Shown: one piece after another, positions 1 to 6,013 of the stretch
How positions within the stretch are numbered: the stretch's first letter is position 1
How the letters are laid out: each line of letters begins with the position of its first letter
DNA from: an uncultured Treponema sp.
GTDB lineage: Bacteria; Spirochaetota; Spirochaetia; Treponematales; Treponemataceae
DNA: 6,013 nt
Direction of reading: 5' to 3'
Assembly (NCBI GenBank): GCA_937891125.1
Contig: CALAEZ010000296.1
Coordinates: 1 to 6,013, forward strand
Translations under genes and position numbers: made by a program
The notes under the pieces: generated by a model
Seen by the model: the letters and a program-made list of their open reading frames with translations, nothing else
Told to the model about the DNA's origin: nothing
Database searches by the model: none

Positions 1-297
1 CTTATCGGGCTTGCACTCGTGTCTGGCCGCCTGACCGGAACGAAAAAGGCTGTGCAGAAATTGTTTGCAGGTGCCGTAAGCATTGCCTACTGTGCGCTTT
101 TGACCTGGCAGGGCTTTGTCCGCACGCTCTCCAGCCTGCAGCAGGGCGAGCACACTTTTGTCATGCACCTGCCACGCTGGATTTTCTGGAGCTTTATTCC
201 GCTCTGCGGCATCTGCCTTGTGCTGCATTTTATCGAAAACCTTGCTGACTTCTGCTCAAGTCGCGCAAAGGCAAGCTCAGAGGAGGCTGCCGCATGA
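1..297 (+). CDS. TRAP transporter small permease subunit (DctQ family), C-terminal part, start outside the window
   Basis: The frame is open from the first base to TGA at 295-297, giving 98 visible residues. A full DctQ protein is usually about 150-200 residues, so the N-terminal half is missing. The GTG at 19 lies inside the gene and is not a start. Two hydrophobic segments are visible: LFAGAVSIAYCALLTWQGF, then IFWSFIPLCGICLVLHFIEN after a polar stretch. The W...P.GICLVL pattern in the last segment is typical of the final DctQ helix. A short charged tail (SSRAKASSEEAAA) ends the protein. In TRAP systems the small four-helix subunit packs against the large permease in the inner membrane. The subunit is weakly conserved, so the call rests largely on its place directly before, and overlapping, a DctM gene. 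The substrate cannot be told from this fragment. Confidence 0.85.
   Translation, partial: LIGLALVSGRLTGTKKAVQKLFAGAVSIAYCALLTWQGFVRTLSSLQQGEHTFVMHLPRWIFWSFIPLCGICLVLHFIENLADFCSSRAKASSEEAAA
281..286 (+). promoter_or_regulatory. Shine-Dalgarno sequence for the DctM-DctP fusion gene
   Basis: A perfect AGGAGG lies 7 bases before the ATG at 294, inside the last codons of the small permease gene. The stop codon of that gene and this ATG share bases (ATGA). The strong site plus the overlap fix the start of the fusion gene and suggest translational coupling, so the two membrane subunits would be made in proportion. Confidence 0.85.
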
Positions 298-2633
298 TTA
301 CCGCAATCCTCTTCGCTGTCTTCTTTATTTTGCTTATCGCCGATGTGCCGATTGCAATCTGTTTGGGTGCTTCGTCTGTCGCTGCAATTGTAGCCGCCGG
401 ACAAAAGCTTTCTGTCGTTGCCGTAAACACCTATTCCGGCATTTCAAAAACGCTGCTTTTAGCCATTCCGTTCTTTGTGCTTGCCGGTAACATCATGGCA
501 AAGGCGGGCATCTCAAAGCGCCTGATTGCCTTTGTAAACGCCTGCATCGGTCACACCAGAGGCGGTATCGCAATCGTCTGCGTCATCGTCTCCTGCCTCT
601 TCGGTGCAATTTCCGGCTCGGGACCGGCTACCGTTGCCGCCTTAGGCGCTATTCTTATTCCGGCCATGATTGAAGCGGGCTTTTCCGCGCCCTTTGCAAC
701 CGCGCTCATGGCAGCTTCAAGCTCCATCGCCATCATCATTCCGCCGAGCATTGCCTACGTTGTCTACGCGTCGATTACCGGCGACGACGTTGGAAAGCTT
801 TTCATGGCAGGCATCATTCCCGGCATTCTTGTTGGTGCCGCGCTGATTGCCGTCGTTCTCTTTGAAGTGCGCCGCAAAAACATCCAGTCGACAAAGGCAA
901 AGTCGAGCGCAAAAGAGCGCTGGACGGCGTTCAAAGACGCATTCTGGGCATTTTTGATGCCGGTGATTATCCTTGGCGGCATTTACGGCGGCGTGTTCAC
1001 TCCGACAGAGGCCGCTGCGGTCGCCGCCGTGTACGGACTAGTCGTCGGCATGTTCATCTATAAAGAAGTGAGCCTGCGCGATATGGGACGCATCCTTGTT
1101 GACTCTGCAAAGACGACCGGAAGCATCATGTTCATCATCGGCTCGGCAACGCTCTTTTCATATGTGTGCACGCTCTTCGGCATTTCTGCCGCCGCCGAGC
1201 AGCTGCTTACCGCAGTTTCCGCAAACAAAATCGTCTTCCTGCTTGTCATCAACGTGATTTTCCTGATTGCGGGCTGCTTTATCGACGCAAACAGCGCCAT
1301 GTACATCTTTATTCCGGTGATGATTCCGGTCTGCCACGCGCTGGGCTTTAACTCGGTCGTGTTCGGCATTATCGCCACCGTGAACCTTGCAATCGGACAG
1401 GTAACGCCGCCGGTCGGCATAAACCTGTTCGTCGCAATCAGCCTTAAAATCAAAAGCGCTGCCGGAAAGGTGCCGCGCGTGACTCTGCCCGAAATTTCGC
1501 GCGCCGTGCTTCCGATGATTTGCGCAAGCTTTGCCGTGCTGCTTGTCTACACCTATTGGCCGCGTGCAAGCGTGCAGGTGGTGCGTGCAAACGCTATTCT
1601 TGGCGACGGAAGCGAAGTTGCGCTCTACGACAGCGAGCAGTATGACGCAAAAAAAGACGCGGCTCCTGCAACCGTCGAATGGCCGGAAATGACCTGGCAT
1701 TTTGCCTGCTCACCCGGCGAGACCTGTACCTGGGCAAAGGCCGGCCGTTATTTTGCCGCGCTCATGAAAGAGTCTACCGGCGGAAAAGTAACCGTGCTTG
1801 TCGACGGCTTTTCAGACCAGCTGACCAACGGAAGCCAGCCCGACGGCATTGCCGCCCTGCGCGAAGGCGACCCGATACAGCTTTCAATGCACTCAAATCT
1901 GATTTACTCTGCGCTTGACGACCGCTTTAACGTCGTTTCGCTCCCGTACATCTACGACAGCTACGAGGATGCAGACGCGAAGTTTGACGGAGAAGCCGGC
2001 GCGTACTTAAAAGAGATTCTTGAAGGCTTGAACCTGCACTGCTTTGGCATTGCAGAAAACGGCTTCCGCCAGATTACCAACAGCCGCCGCCCGATAAAGA
2101 GCGTGGCTGACATGAACGGCTTAAAAATCCGCGTGGCGGGAAGCAATCTGCTTATGCAGGCATACAAGGCGTGGGGCGCAAACGCAACCAACATGAACTG
2201 GTCAGAAACCTACACCGCCTTGCAGCAGAACACCGTTGAAGGTCAGGAAAACCCGCTTCCGTCGATTGCGTCGGCTTCGGTGCAGAGCGTGCAGAAGTAC
2301 ATTTCACTCTGGAATGCTTATTATGACTGCCTCTTTTTCTGTATGAACGGCAACGTGTACGCCTCTCTCTCCGACGAGCAGAAGCGCATTGTGGACGAAA
2401 ACGCACAGAAAGCCGTTGACTACGAGCGCCTGATTAACCGCTACGAGTGCGACGAGCTTATCAAAGACTGGAAGGAAAATAATGTGATTACGGTTGTTGA
2501 AACCGCGGACATTGACACCGAAAGCTTTAAGAGCGCGGCAAGTGGCGTTGCTGATTGGTACAAAAAACAGCTTTTAGCAAACGGCCACGAAAGCGAAGCC
2601 GTTGAAAAGCTGATTGCAGCATTCACAAAATAG
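294..2633 (+). CDS. TRAP transporter large permease fused to a DctP-type substrate-binding domain (DctM-DctP fusion)
   Basis: This is a 779-residue fusion. Residues 1 to about 423 form a whole DctM permease: about a dozen hydrophobic segments with family motifs SGSGPATVAALG (from 107), IPPS (149-152), FTPTEAAA (from 235) and QVTPPVGINLF (from 369). The last hydrophobic segment ends at YTYWP (419-423). A polar linker of about 40 residues (424-462) follows, then a whole DctP domain (about 463-779). Its motifs include GFRQITNSRRPI (from 590), GLKIRV (ending at 614) and TALQQNTVEGQENPL. R592, R613 and N653 match by motif the arginines and asparagine that hold the substrate carboxylate in SiaP-type proteins, so an organic acid substrate is likely but its identity is unknown. 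DctP is normally a separate secreted protein with its own signal peptide; here there is none, and the last permease helix would act as the anchor. This places the C-terminus outside the cytoplasm (inference). The reading frame is intact with no codon-use break. It is co-translated with the small permease before it. Confidence 0.93.
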   Translation: MITAILFAVFFILLIADVPIAICLGASSVAAIVAAGQKLSVVAVNTYSGISKTLLLAIPFFVLAGNIMAKAGISKRLIAFVNACIGHTRGGIAIVCVIVSCLFGAISGSGPATVAALGAILIPAMIEAGFSAPFATALMAASSSIAIIIPPSIAYVVYASITGDDVGKLFMAGIIPGILVGAALIAVVLFEVRRKNIQSTKAKSSAKERWTAFKDAFWAFLMPVIILGGIYGGVFTPTEAAAVAAVYGLVVGMFIYKEVSLRDMGRILVDSAKTTGSIMFIIGSATLFSYVCTLFGISAAAEQLLTAVSANKIVFLLVINVIFLIAGCFIDANSAMYIFIPVMIPVCHALGFNSVVFGIIATVNLAIGQVTPPVGINLFVAISLKIKSAAGKVPRVTLPEISRAVLPMICASFAVLLVYTYWPRASVQVVRANAILGDGSEVALYDSEQYDAKKDAAPATVEWPEMTWHFACSPGETCTWAKAGRYFAALMKESTGGKVTVLVDGFSDQLTNGSQPDGIAALREGDPIQLSMHSNLIYSALDDRFNVVSLPYIYDSYEDADAKFDGEAGAYLKEILEGLNLHCFGIAENGFRQITNSRRPIKSVADMNGLKIRVAGSNLLMQAYKAWGANATNMNWSETYTALQQNTVEGQENPLPSIASASVQSVQKYISLWNAYYDCLFFCMNGNVYASLSDEQKRIVDENAQKAVDYERLINRYECDELIKDWKENNVITVVETADIDTESFKSAASGVADWYKKQLLANGHESEAVEKLIAAFTK

Positions 2634-2665
2634 CGTTTTTGGCACCGTCCGTCACAATGGATTGT

Positions 2666-2766
2666 GCGCGGGGAGCTTCGCTGCAAATAGCGCGGGGAGC
2701 TTCGCTGCAAATAACGCATGAGCGGGGCTTCCCGTCGCAAATGGCGCAGGAAGCTCCCCGCAAGTG
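2666..2766 (+). repeat. 24-base tandem repeat, two perfect and about two degenerate copies
   Basis: Two identical 24-base units (gcgcggggagcttcgctg followed by caaata) lie head to tail at 2666-2689 and 2690-2713. A diverged copy follows at about 2714-2743 (gcgggg.ctt, then cgcaaatg) and another at 2744-2766 (gcgcaggaagctccccgcaa). The repeat lies in the gap between two converging genes. Because 24 is a multiple of 3, both strands stay open across it and give repetitive peptides, but these have no start signals and are not taken as genes. The repeat could be an intergenic element dispersed through the genome; no second location is seen inside this window. Confidence 0.85.
2692..2761. repeat. 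12-bp inverted repeat between convergent genes, possible transcript-end structure
   Basis: GCGGGGAGCTTC at 2692-2703 is the exact reverse complement of GAAGCTCCCCGC at 2750-2761. The first repeat unit offers the same arm at 2668-2679. The 46-base loop contains a smaller hairpin, CGGG-GCTT-CCCG (2723-2734). A stem this strong between the ends of the TRAP operon and the MATE gene could protect 3' ends or stop transcription from both sides. No T-run follows on either strand, so it is not a standard intrinsic terminator. Confidence 0.5.
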
Positions 2767-2777
2767 GCGCGGACGAC

Positions 2778-4172
2778 TTACTGCGCTGCCGCTTCAAGCT
2801 TATGAAATCCTTTGTTCATGTACAGGAACATGCCGAGCGCCATGAGCACCGAGACAAAATCTGCAATCGGCTGCGCATAAATAATGCCGTCCAGACCAAA
2901 AAGCGCGCGGAAAATAAGTATCACCGGCAGAAACACAAAGCCCTGACGGCTTACTGCAAGTGTAAGGGAAGCAAGCGCCTTTCCCATCGCCTGGAACGAA
3001 AAGTTAAATACGAACATAATGCCGATAATCGGGCTTACGCACATAAGCGCACGGAGCATTTTTACGCCCATGTCGATAACCGCTTCGTCACGGATGAATA
3101 CGCTTACAATTTCGCGCGTGTAGAAGAAATAGACGGCTGTAAGTACAACGCCTGCGCTGATGACGCAGAACATGGCAAACCGTATGATTGCCTTTAAGCG
3201 CTTAAAATTCTTTGCGCCAAAATTGTAGCCCACAAGCGGCTGAACGCCTGCCGCTAAGCCCATCTGCACAAAAACGACGAGCATGTTTGCTTTCTGCGCA
3301 ATTCCCATGCCTGCAACGGCAATGTCGCTGTAGCTCACTAAAAGGTTGTTCATCACGATATTGGAAAGGCTCATCAGCACATTTGTAATGGAAGCCGGAA
3401 GCCCGATTACAAGCACGCCGCGCAGAATGCCGTTCCGTGCCATGTAGCAGTGCGGGTTGAGCGTCAGGACAGAATTTTTAGAGCAGACGTGAAACAGGAA
3501 AATTGCGATGGAAACAAGGTTTCCCAGTACTGTTGCAACCGCCGCGCCTGCAACACCCATGCCGAAGCACGGAATGTGCACGTTGACGAGCGGCACGGTA
3601 AATCCGCTTAGAATGAAAAACGGGTCGAGCACGATGTTTGCAACCGTTCCCGCCATCATGCCTGCCATTGCGTTTTGAGCCGCACCCTCACCGCGGATTA
3701 AGTTTCCATACGCGGTTGAGATGACGATTGCAGGCCCGCCAATGGCAATGCAGGTAAGATACGTGCGTGCAAACTCAAACGTGTTTTCGCTTGTGCCGAC
3801 TGCATGCAGAATCGGCGTCATAAAAAGCTCCATAAGGATGCCGCCAGCTATGCCGGTTGCAATGCCGGCATAAAAGCAGAATGCGCTTATGTGGCGCGCT
3901 TTGTCGTACTGTTTTTCGCCCAGCGCGCGGCTTAAAAAAGACGAGCCGCCCATGCCAAAAATGTTTCCGGCAGCCATAAAAAACAGAAATACCGGGGTTG
4001 CCACGCTGACTGCCGCCACCTGATTCGGATCGTTGGTCATTCCAACAAAGAACGTATCTACCATGTTGTAAAAAACGGCAACAATCATGCTGAGCACCGT
4101 CGGAAGTGCCAGCTTAAAGACCGCTTTCGGAACCGGGTCTTTTTCAAATACGTCGATATTCTTGATAGCCAT
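2778..4172 (-). CDS. MATE family efflux transporter (MepA-like multidrug exporter)
   Basis: This 464-residue membrane protein has the length and the roughly twelve hydrophobic segments of the MATE family. These exporters use a sodium or proton gradient to expel cationic drugs and dyes across the inner membrane. The N-terminus (DPVPKAVFKLALPTVLSM, then FYNMVDTFFVG) is the typical first helix. MAGTVANIVLDPFFI and GMGVAGAAVATVLGN close the first half. The second half repeats the pattern with GLPASITNVLMSLSNIVMN and QPLVGYNFGAKNFKRLK. The residue pattern resembles the MepA-like branch, but the substrate cannot be read from sequence. The ATG at 4172 is preferred over an in-frame TTG at 4178, because the TTG would fall in the spacer between the promoter -10 box and the expected transcript start. 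No Shine-Dalgarno is visible before either. The gene converges with the TRAP operon and diverges from guaB, so it is probably a single-gene unit. Confidence 0.93.
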   Translation of the reverse strand: MAIKNIDVFEKDPVPKAVFKLALPTVLSMIVAVFYNMVDTFFVGMTNDPNQVAAVSVATPVFLFFMAAGNIFGMGGSSFLSRALGEKQYDKARHISAFCFYAGIATGIAGGILMELFMTPILHAVGTSENTFEFARTYLTCIAIGGPAIVISTAYGNLIRGEGAAQNAMAGMMAGTVANIVLDPFFILSGFTVPLVNVHIPCFGMGVAGAAVATVLGNLVSIAIFLFHVCSKNSVLTLNPHCYMARNGILRGVLVIGLPASITNVLMSLSNIVMNNLLVSYSDIAVAGMGIAQKANMLVVFVQMGLAAGVQPLVGYNFGAKNFKRLKAIIRFAMFCVISAGVVLTAVYFFYTREIVSVFIRDEAVIDMGVKMLRALMCVSPIIGIMFVFNFSFQAMGKALASLTLAVSRQGFVFLPVILIFRALFGLDGIIYAQPIADFVSVLMALGMFLYMNKGFHKLEAAAQ

Positions 4173-4173
4173 G

Positions 4174-4185
4174 TACAATATTGTA
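4174..4185. promoter_or_regulatory. Perfect 12-bp palindrome over the MATE -10 box and start region, candidate operator
   Basis: TACAATATTGTA reads the same on both strands. It contains the whole -10 hexamer of the MATE promoter and ends two bases before the MATE ATG. A repressor bound here would block RNA polymerase directly. Drug exporters are often controlled this way by MarR or TetR type regulators. No regulator gene lies in the window, and an AT-rich 12-mer palindrome over a -10 box can also occur by chance. Confidence 0.4.
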
Positions 4186-4207
4186 TGGGAAACGCAGTGA
4201 ATGTCAA
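4180..4207 (-). promoter_or_regulatory. Sigma70-type promoter of the MATE gene
   Basis: On the minus strand a perfect -35 box TTGACA (4207-4202) is followed after 16 bases by TACAAT (4185-4180), one mismatch from the consensus. A T- and A-rich stretch (about 4213-4230) lies just upstream and could act as an UP element. Seven bases separate the -10 box from the ATG at 4172. The transcript should therefore begin at or one base before the A of the start codon, making a leaderless or nearly leaderless mRNA. Confidence 0.7.
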
Positions 4208-4312
4208 CGTATGCGAATTTTTCAAAAAACCAACTACCATGAGCCGTTGCAATGAGCGGCTACACTACAGCAGACACGCCGTGCCGCAATAAAACGCTCA
4301 ACACACGCTACC

Positions 4313-4342
4313 TTGACTACAGCGCCGGCTTTTTCTTATAAT
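4313..4342 (+). promoter_or_regulatory. Sigma70-type promoter of the IMP dehydrogenase gene
   Basis: TTGACT (4313-4318) and a perfect TATAAT (4337-4342) are separated by 18 bases. Transcription would start near 4349-4350, leaving a leader of about 32 bases. That is too short for a purine or ppGpp riboswitch, and no attenuator is seen. Confidence 0.75.
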
Positions 4343-4370
4343 GCTTCAATTTATTCGATACACATATTTT

Positions 4371-4375
4371 AGGAG
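4371..4375 (+). promoter_or_regulatory. Shine-Dalgarno sequence of the IMP dehydrogenase gene
   Basis: AGGAG lies 6 bases before the ATG at 4382 and supports that start. This contrasts with the MATE gene on the other side of the same intergenic region, which has no such site. Confidence 0.8.
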
Positions 4376-4381
4376 CACGAA

Positions 4382-5890
4382 ATGGCATTTTATTTTTCAG
4401 AGCCCTCACACACCTTCGGCGAGTATCTTTTAGTACCCGGTTACACATCAGCGGACTGTACGCCCGATAAGGTTACGCTCCGCACCCCGGTCTGCCGCTA
4501 CAACAAAAAAGCGGGCGAAGAAAGCCCATTAAGCATGAATATCCCCATGACAAGCGCCGTCATGCAGGCTGTTTCAGATGACAAGCTTGCAATCGCGCTT
4601 GCAAAAGAAGGCGGAATCAGCTTTATCTACGGAAGCCAGTCAATTGAAGACCAGGCGGCAATGATTGCACGCGTAAAAAGCTACAAGGCAGGCTTTGTTT
4701 CTTCTGATTCAAACATCCGCCCGGACGCAACGCTTGAAGAAGTGATTGCGCTCACAGAAAAAACCGGACATTCTACCGTTGCCGTTACCGAAGACGGAAG
4801 CGCAAACGGGAAGCTCGTCGGCATCATCACCGGCCGCGACTACCGCATTGGTCACTTTGCCTCTGGCGCAAAGGTAAGCGAATATATGACGCCGCTTTCT
4901 GACCTTGTTACCGGAAACGACGGCATTACGCTTTCTGAGGCAAACGAGTTAATCTGGAAGCACAAGATTAACCAGCTTCCGATTGTCGACAAAAACGGCT
5001 GCCTTGTTTCTCTCGTATTCAGAAAGGACTACAGCACGCACGAAGAGCACCCGCTTGAGCTTTTGGACTCAAAGCAGCGTTATATCGTCGGTGCCGGCAT
5101 TAACACCCGCGACTACATGGAGCGCGTTCCAAAGCTTCTGGAAGCAGGATGCGACATCTTCGTGCTCGACAGCTCAGAAGGCTACAGTGAATGGCAGAGC
5201 CGCGCCTTAAAGGACTTGCACGCAGCCTTTCCTGGCATTAAGGTGGGTGCCGGAAACGTTGTAGACGAAGAAGGCTTTAACTTCCTTGCAGACGCCGGCG
5301 CTGACTTTGTAAAAATCGGCATTGGCGGCGGCTCAATCTGCATTACCCGCGAGCAGAAAGGCATCGGACGCGGACAGGCAACGGCAACCATCGAAGTTGG
5401 CAAAGCACGCGATGAATACTACAAGAAAACCGGCGTTTATGTGCCAATTTGCTCTGACGGCGGCATCGTTCACGACTACCACATCACTCTGGCTCTGGCT
5501 ATGGGTGCTGACTTTGTCATGCTCGGTCGCTACTTTGCCCGCTTTGACGAATCTCCTTCAAACAAGCTGGTCGTAAACGGAAGCTACGTAAAGGAATACT
5601 GGGGCGAAGGCTCTAACCGCGCCCGCAACTGGCAGAGGTACGACCTTGGCGGCAAAAAAGGCCTGAGCTTTGAAGAAGGTGTCGACAGCTACGTTCCGTA
5701 TGCCGGTCACCTGCACGACGGCGTTCAGATGACGACAAGCAAGGTAATTCACACCATGTGTAACTGCGGCGCACTTTCCATTCCGGAGCTGCAGGAAAAA
5801 GCAAAGCTTACGCTTGTTTCAAGCGTTTCAATTACTGAAGGCGGCGCACACGACGTTATCGTAAAGAGCACAAGCCTGCAGGCAAACTGA
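4382..5890 (+). CDS. guaB: IMP dehydrogenase, Tritrichomonas foetus-like type
   Basis: This 502-residue cytoplasmic enzyme oxidises IMP to XMP with NAD+, the committed step of guanine nucleotide synthesis. The catalytic barrel is interrupted by a pair of CBS domains (about residues 108-217), the usual regulatory insert that can bind adenine or guanine nucleotides. The catalytic loop GGGSICITREQKGIGRGQ has the nucleophile Cys320. The mobile flap carries the Arg419-Tyr420 pair that activates water. Asp263 lies in the substrate site. Glu486-Gly487-Gly488 near the C-terminus match the potassium-binding residues donated by a neighbouring subunit. Length and sequence resemble the well-studied T. 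foetus enzyme (Cys319, Arg418-Tyr419) along the whole chain, as recalled from memory, rather than the usual bacterial form of about 490 residues. It is preceded by a good promoter and ribosome site. No guaA follows within the remaining 123 bases. Confidence 0.96.
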   Translation: MAFYFSEPSHTFGEYLLVPGYTSADCTPDKVTLRTPVCRYNKKAGEESPLSMNIPMTSAVMQAVSDDKLAIALAKEGGISFIYGSQSIEDQAAMIARVKSYKAGFVSSDSNIRPDATLEEVIALTEKTGHSTVAVTEDGSANGKLVGIITGRDYRIGHFASGAKVSEYMTPLSDLVTGNDGITLSEANELIWKHKINQLPIVDKNGCLVSLVFRKDYSTHEEHPLELLDSKQRYIVGAGINTRDYMERVPKLLEAGCDIFVLDSSEGYSEWQSRALKDLHAAFPGIKVGAGNVVDEEGFNFLADAGADFVKIGIGGGSICITREQKGIGRGQATATIEVGKARDEYYKKTGVYVPICSDGGIVHDYHITLALAMGADFVMLGRYFARFDESPSNKLVVNGSYVKEYWGEGSNRARNWQRYDLGGKKGLSFEEGVDSYVPYAGHLHDGVQMTTSKVIHTMCNCGALSIPELQEKAKLTLVSSVSITEGGAHDVIVKSTSLQAN

Positions 5891-6013
5891 ATTAAAGGGA
5901 ATGACTAAAAAGTAAAAATTGCGGTGGTTCGGTGGTTGAGTAGTCGGGGATGACCAATACGTTTGCTTAATAGCGTCGTTCCGAACGCTACGCCACGACC
6001 ACACGCTAGCTAC
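5891..6013. other. Intergenic tail downstream of guaB, no gene recognised
   Basis: No coding region or RNA gene is recognised. Two small structures are present. GGTGGTT occurs twice, at 5923-5929 and 5931-5937, one base apart. TAGCGT (5971-5976) and ACGCTA (5985-5990) could form a 6-bp stem, overlapping an alternative CGTTC-C-GAACG hairpin. Neither stem is followed by a T-run on either strand, so no standard terminator for guaB is visible before the window ends. Confidence 0.5.

Noticed and set aside
19..297. GTG at 19 as the start of a 92-residue gene
   Set aside because: The frame is open to the first base, the visible part is only the C-terminal half of a DctQ protein, and no ribosome site precedes the GTG.
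1512..1700. Possibility that the DctM-DctP join is a sequencing error that removed a stop codon and start of a separate dctP gene
   Set aside because: The linker is in one clean frame with normal codon use. No Shine-Dalgarno plus start, and no signal-peptide-like segment other than the last permease helix, is seen before the DctP domain. An error cannot be fully excluded without reads.
2441..2797. Minus-strand open frame with repeated LQRSSPR peptide
   Set aside because: The peptide repeat is only the translation of the 24-base DNA repeat, and the rest is antisense to the DctP domain.
2639..3197. Plus-strand open frames over the tandem repeat and the MATE 3' end
   Set aside because: They run through the 24-base repeat and antisense to a clear membrane protein gene. 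Their products are repetitive or charged low-complexity strings with no recognisable family.
4176..4178. TTG at 4178-4176 as the start of the MATE gene
   Set aside because: It would lie upstream of the expected transcript start given the promoter at 4207-4180, and it has no ribosome site; ATG at 4172 fits better.
4303..4310. ACACGCTA shared by the guaB upstream region and positions 6001-6008
   Set aside because: An 8-base match between two stretches of this size is expected by chance, and no longer similarity surrounds it.
4208..4312. Regulatory RNA or small gene in the central part of the divergent region
   Set aside because: Only a short AGCCG/CGGCT stem (4242-4246 with 4257-4261) and a repeated ATGAGC are present. 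This is too little for a riboswitch, and it lies upstream of both promoters' start points.
5901..5915. Four-codon frame ATG-ACT-AAA-AAG-TAA after a GGGA motif downstream of guaB
   Set aside because: It is far too short to support, and an A-rich stretch yields such frames by chance.
5971..5990. Hairpin after guaB as an intrinsic terminator
   Set aside because: The stem is 6 bp with an 8-base loop and no following T-run on either strand.

Overview
The window has four protein-coding genes in an order that suggests a spirochaete, most likely a host-associated or gut/oral Treponema. This assignment is an inference: GC content looks slightly above 50%, a TRAP transporter sits beside a MATE exporter, and the IMP dehydrogenase is of the uncommon type best known from Tritrichomonas foetus. 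A Firmicute of the Lachnospiraceae type cannot be excluded from the sequence alone.

Layout. Positions 1-297 (+) hold the C-terminal part of a TRAP transporter small permease (DctQ), whose start lies before the window. It overlaps by 4 bases (ATGA) a 779-codon gene at 294-2633 (+). That gene encodes a complete large permease (DctM) joined in frame to a complete DctP-type substrate-binding protein. The two together supply all three parts of a secondary, normally sodium-driven, carboxylate uptake system, with the binding protein covalently tethered to the permease. A 144-base convergent intergenic region follows (2634-2777). It contains a 24-base tandem repeat and a 12-base-pair inverted repeat. 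The minus-strand gene at 2778-4172 encodes a MATE-family multidrug exporter. The divergent region 4173-4381 carries two good sigma70-type promoters facing opposite ways. The MATE promoter sits so close to its ATG that the mRNA is probably leaderless, and a perfect 12-base palindrome covers its -10 box and start region. The plus-strand gene at 4382-5890 encodes IMP dehydrogenase (guaB), with its own promoter and Shine-Dalgarno sequence. The last 123 bases hold no recognisable gene, only a short direct repeat and a weak hairpin.

The genes do not form one pathway. The TRAP genes are one operon (nutrient uptake). The MATE exporter and guaB (guanine nucleotide synthesis) are separate single-gene units that share an upstream region. 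The observations most worth following are the DctM-DctP fusion, the palindrome plus leaderless start of the MATE gene, and the T. foetus-like IMP dehydrogenase.
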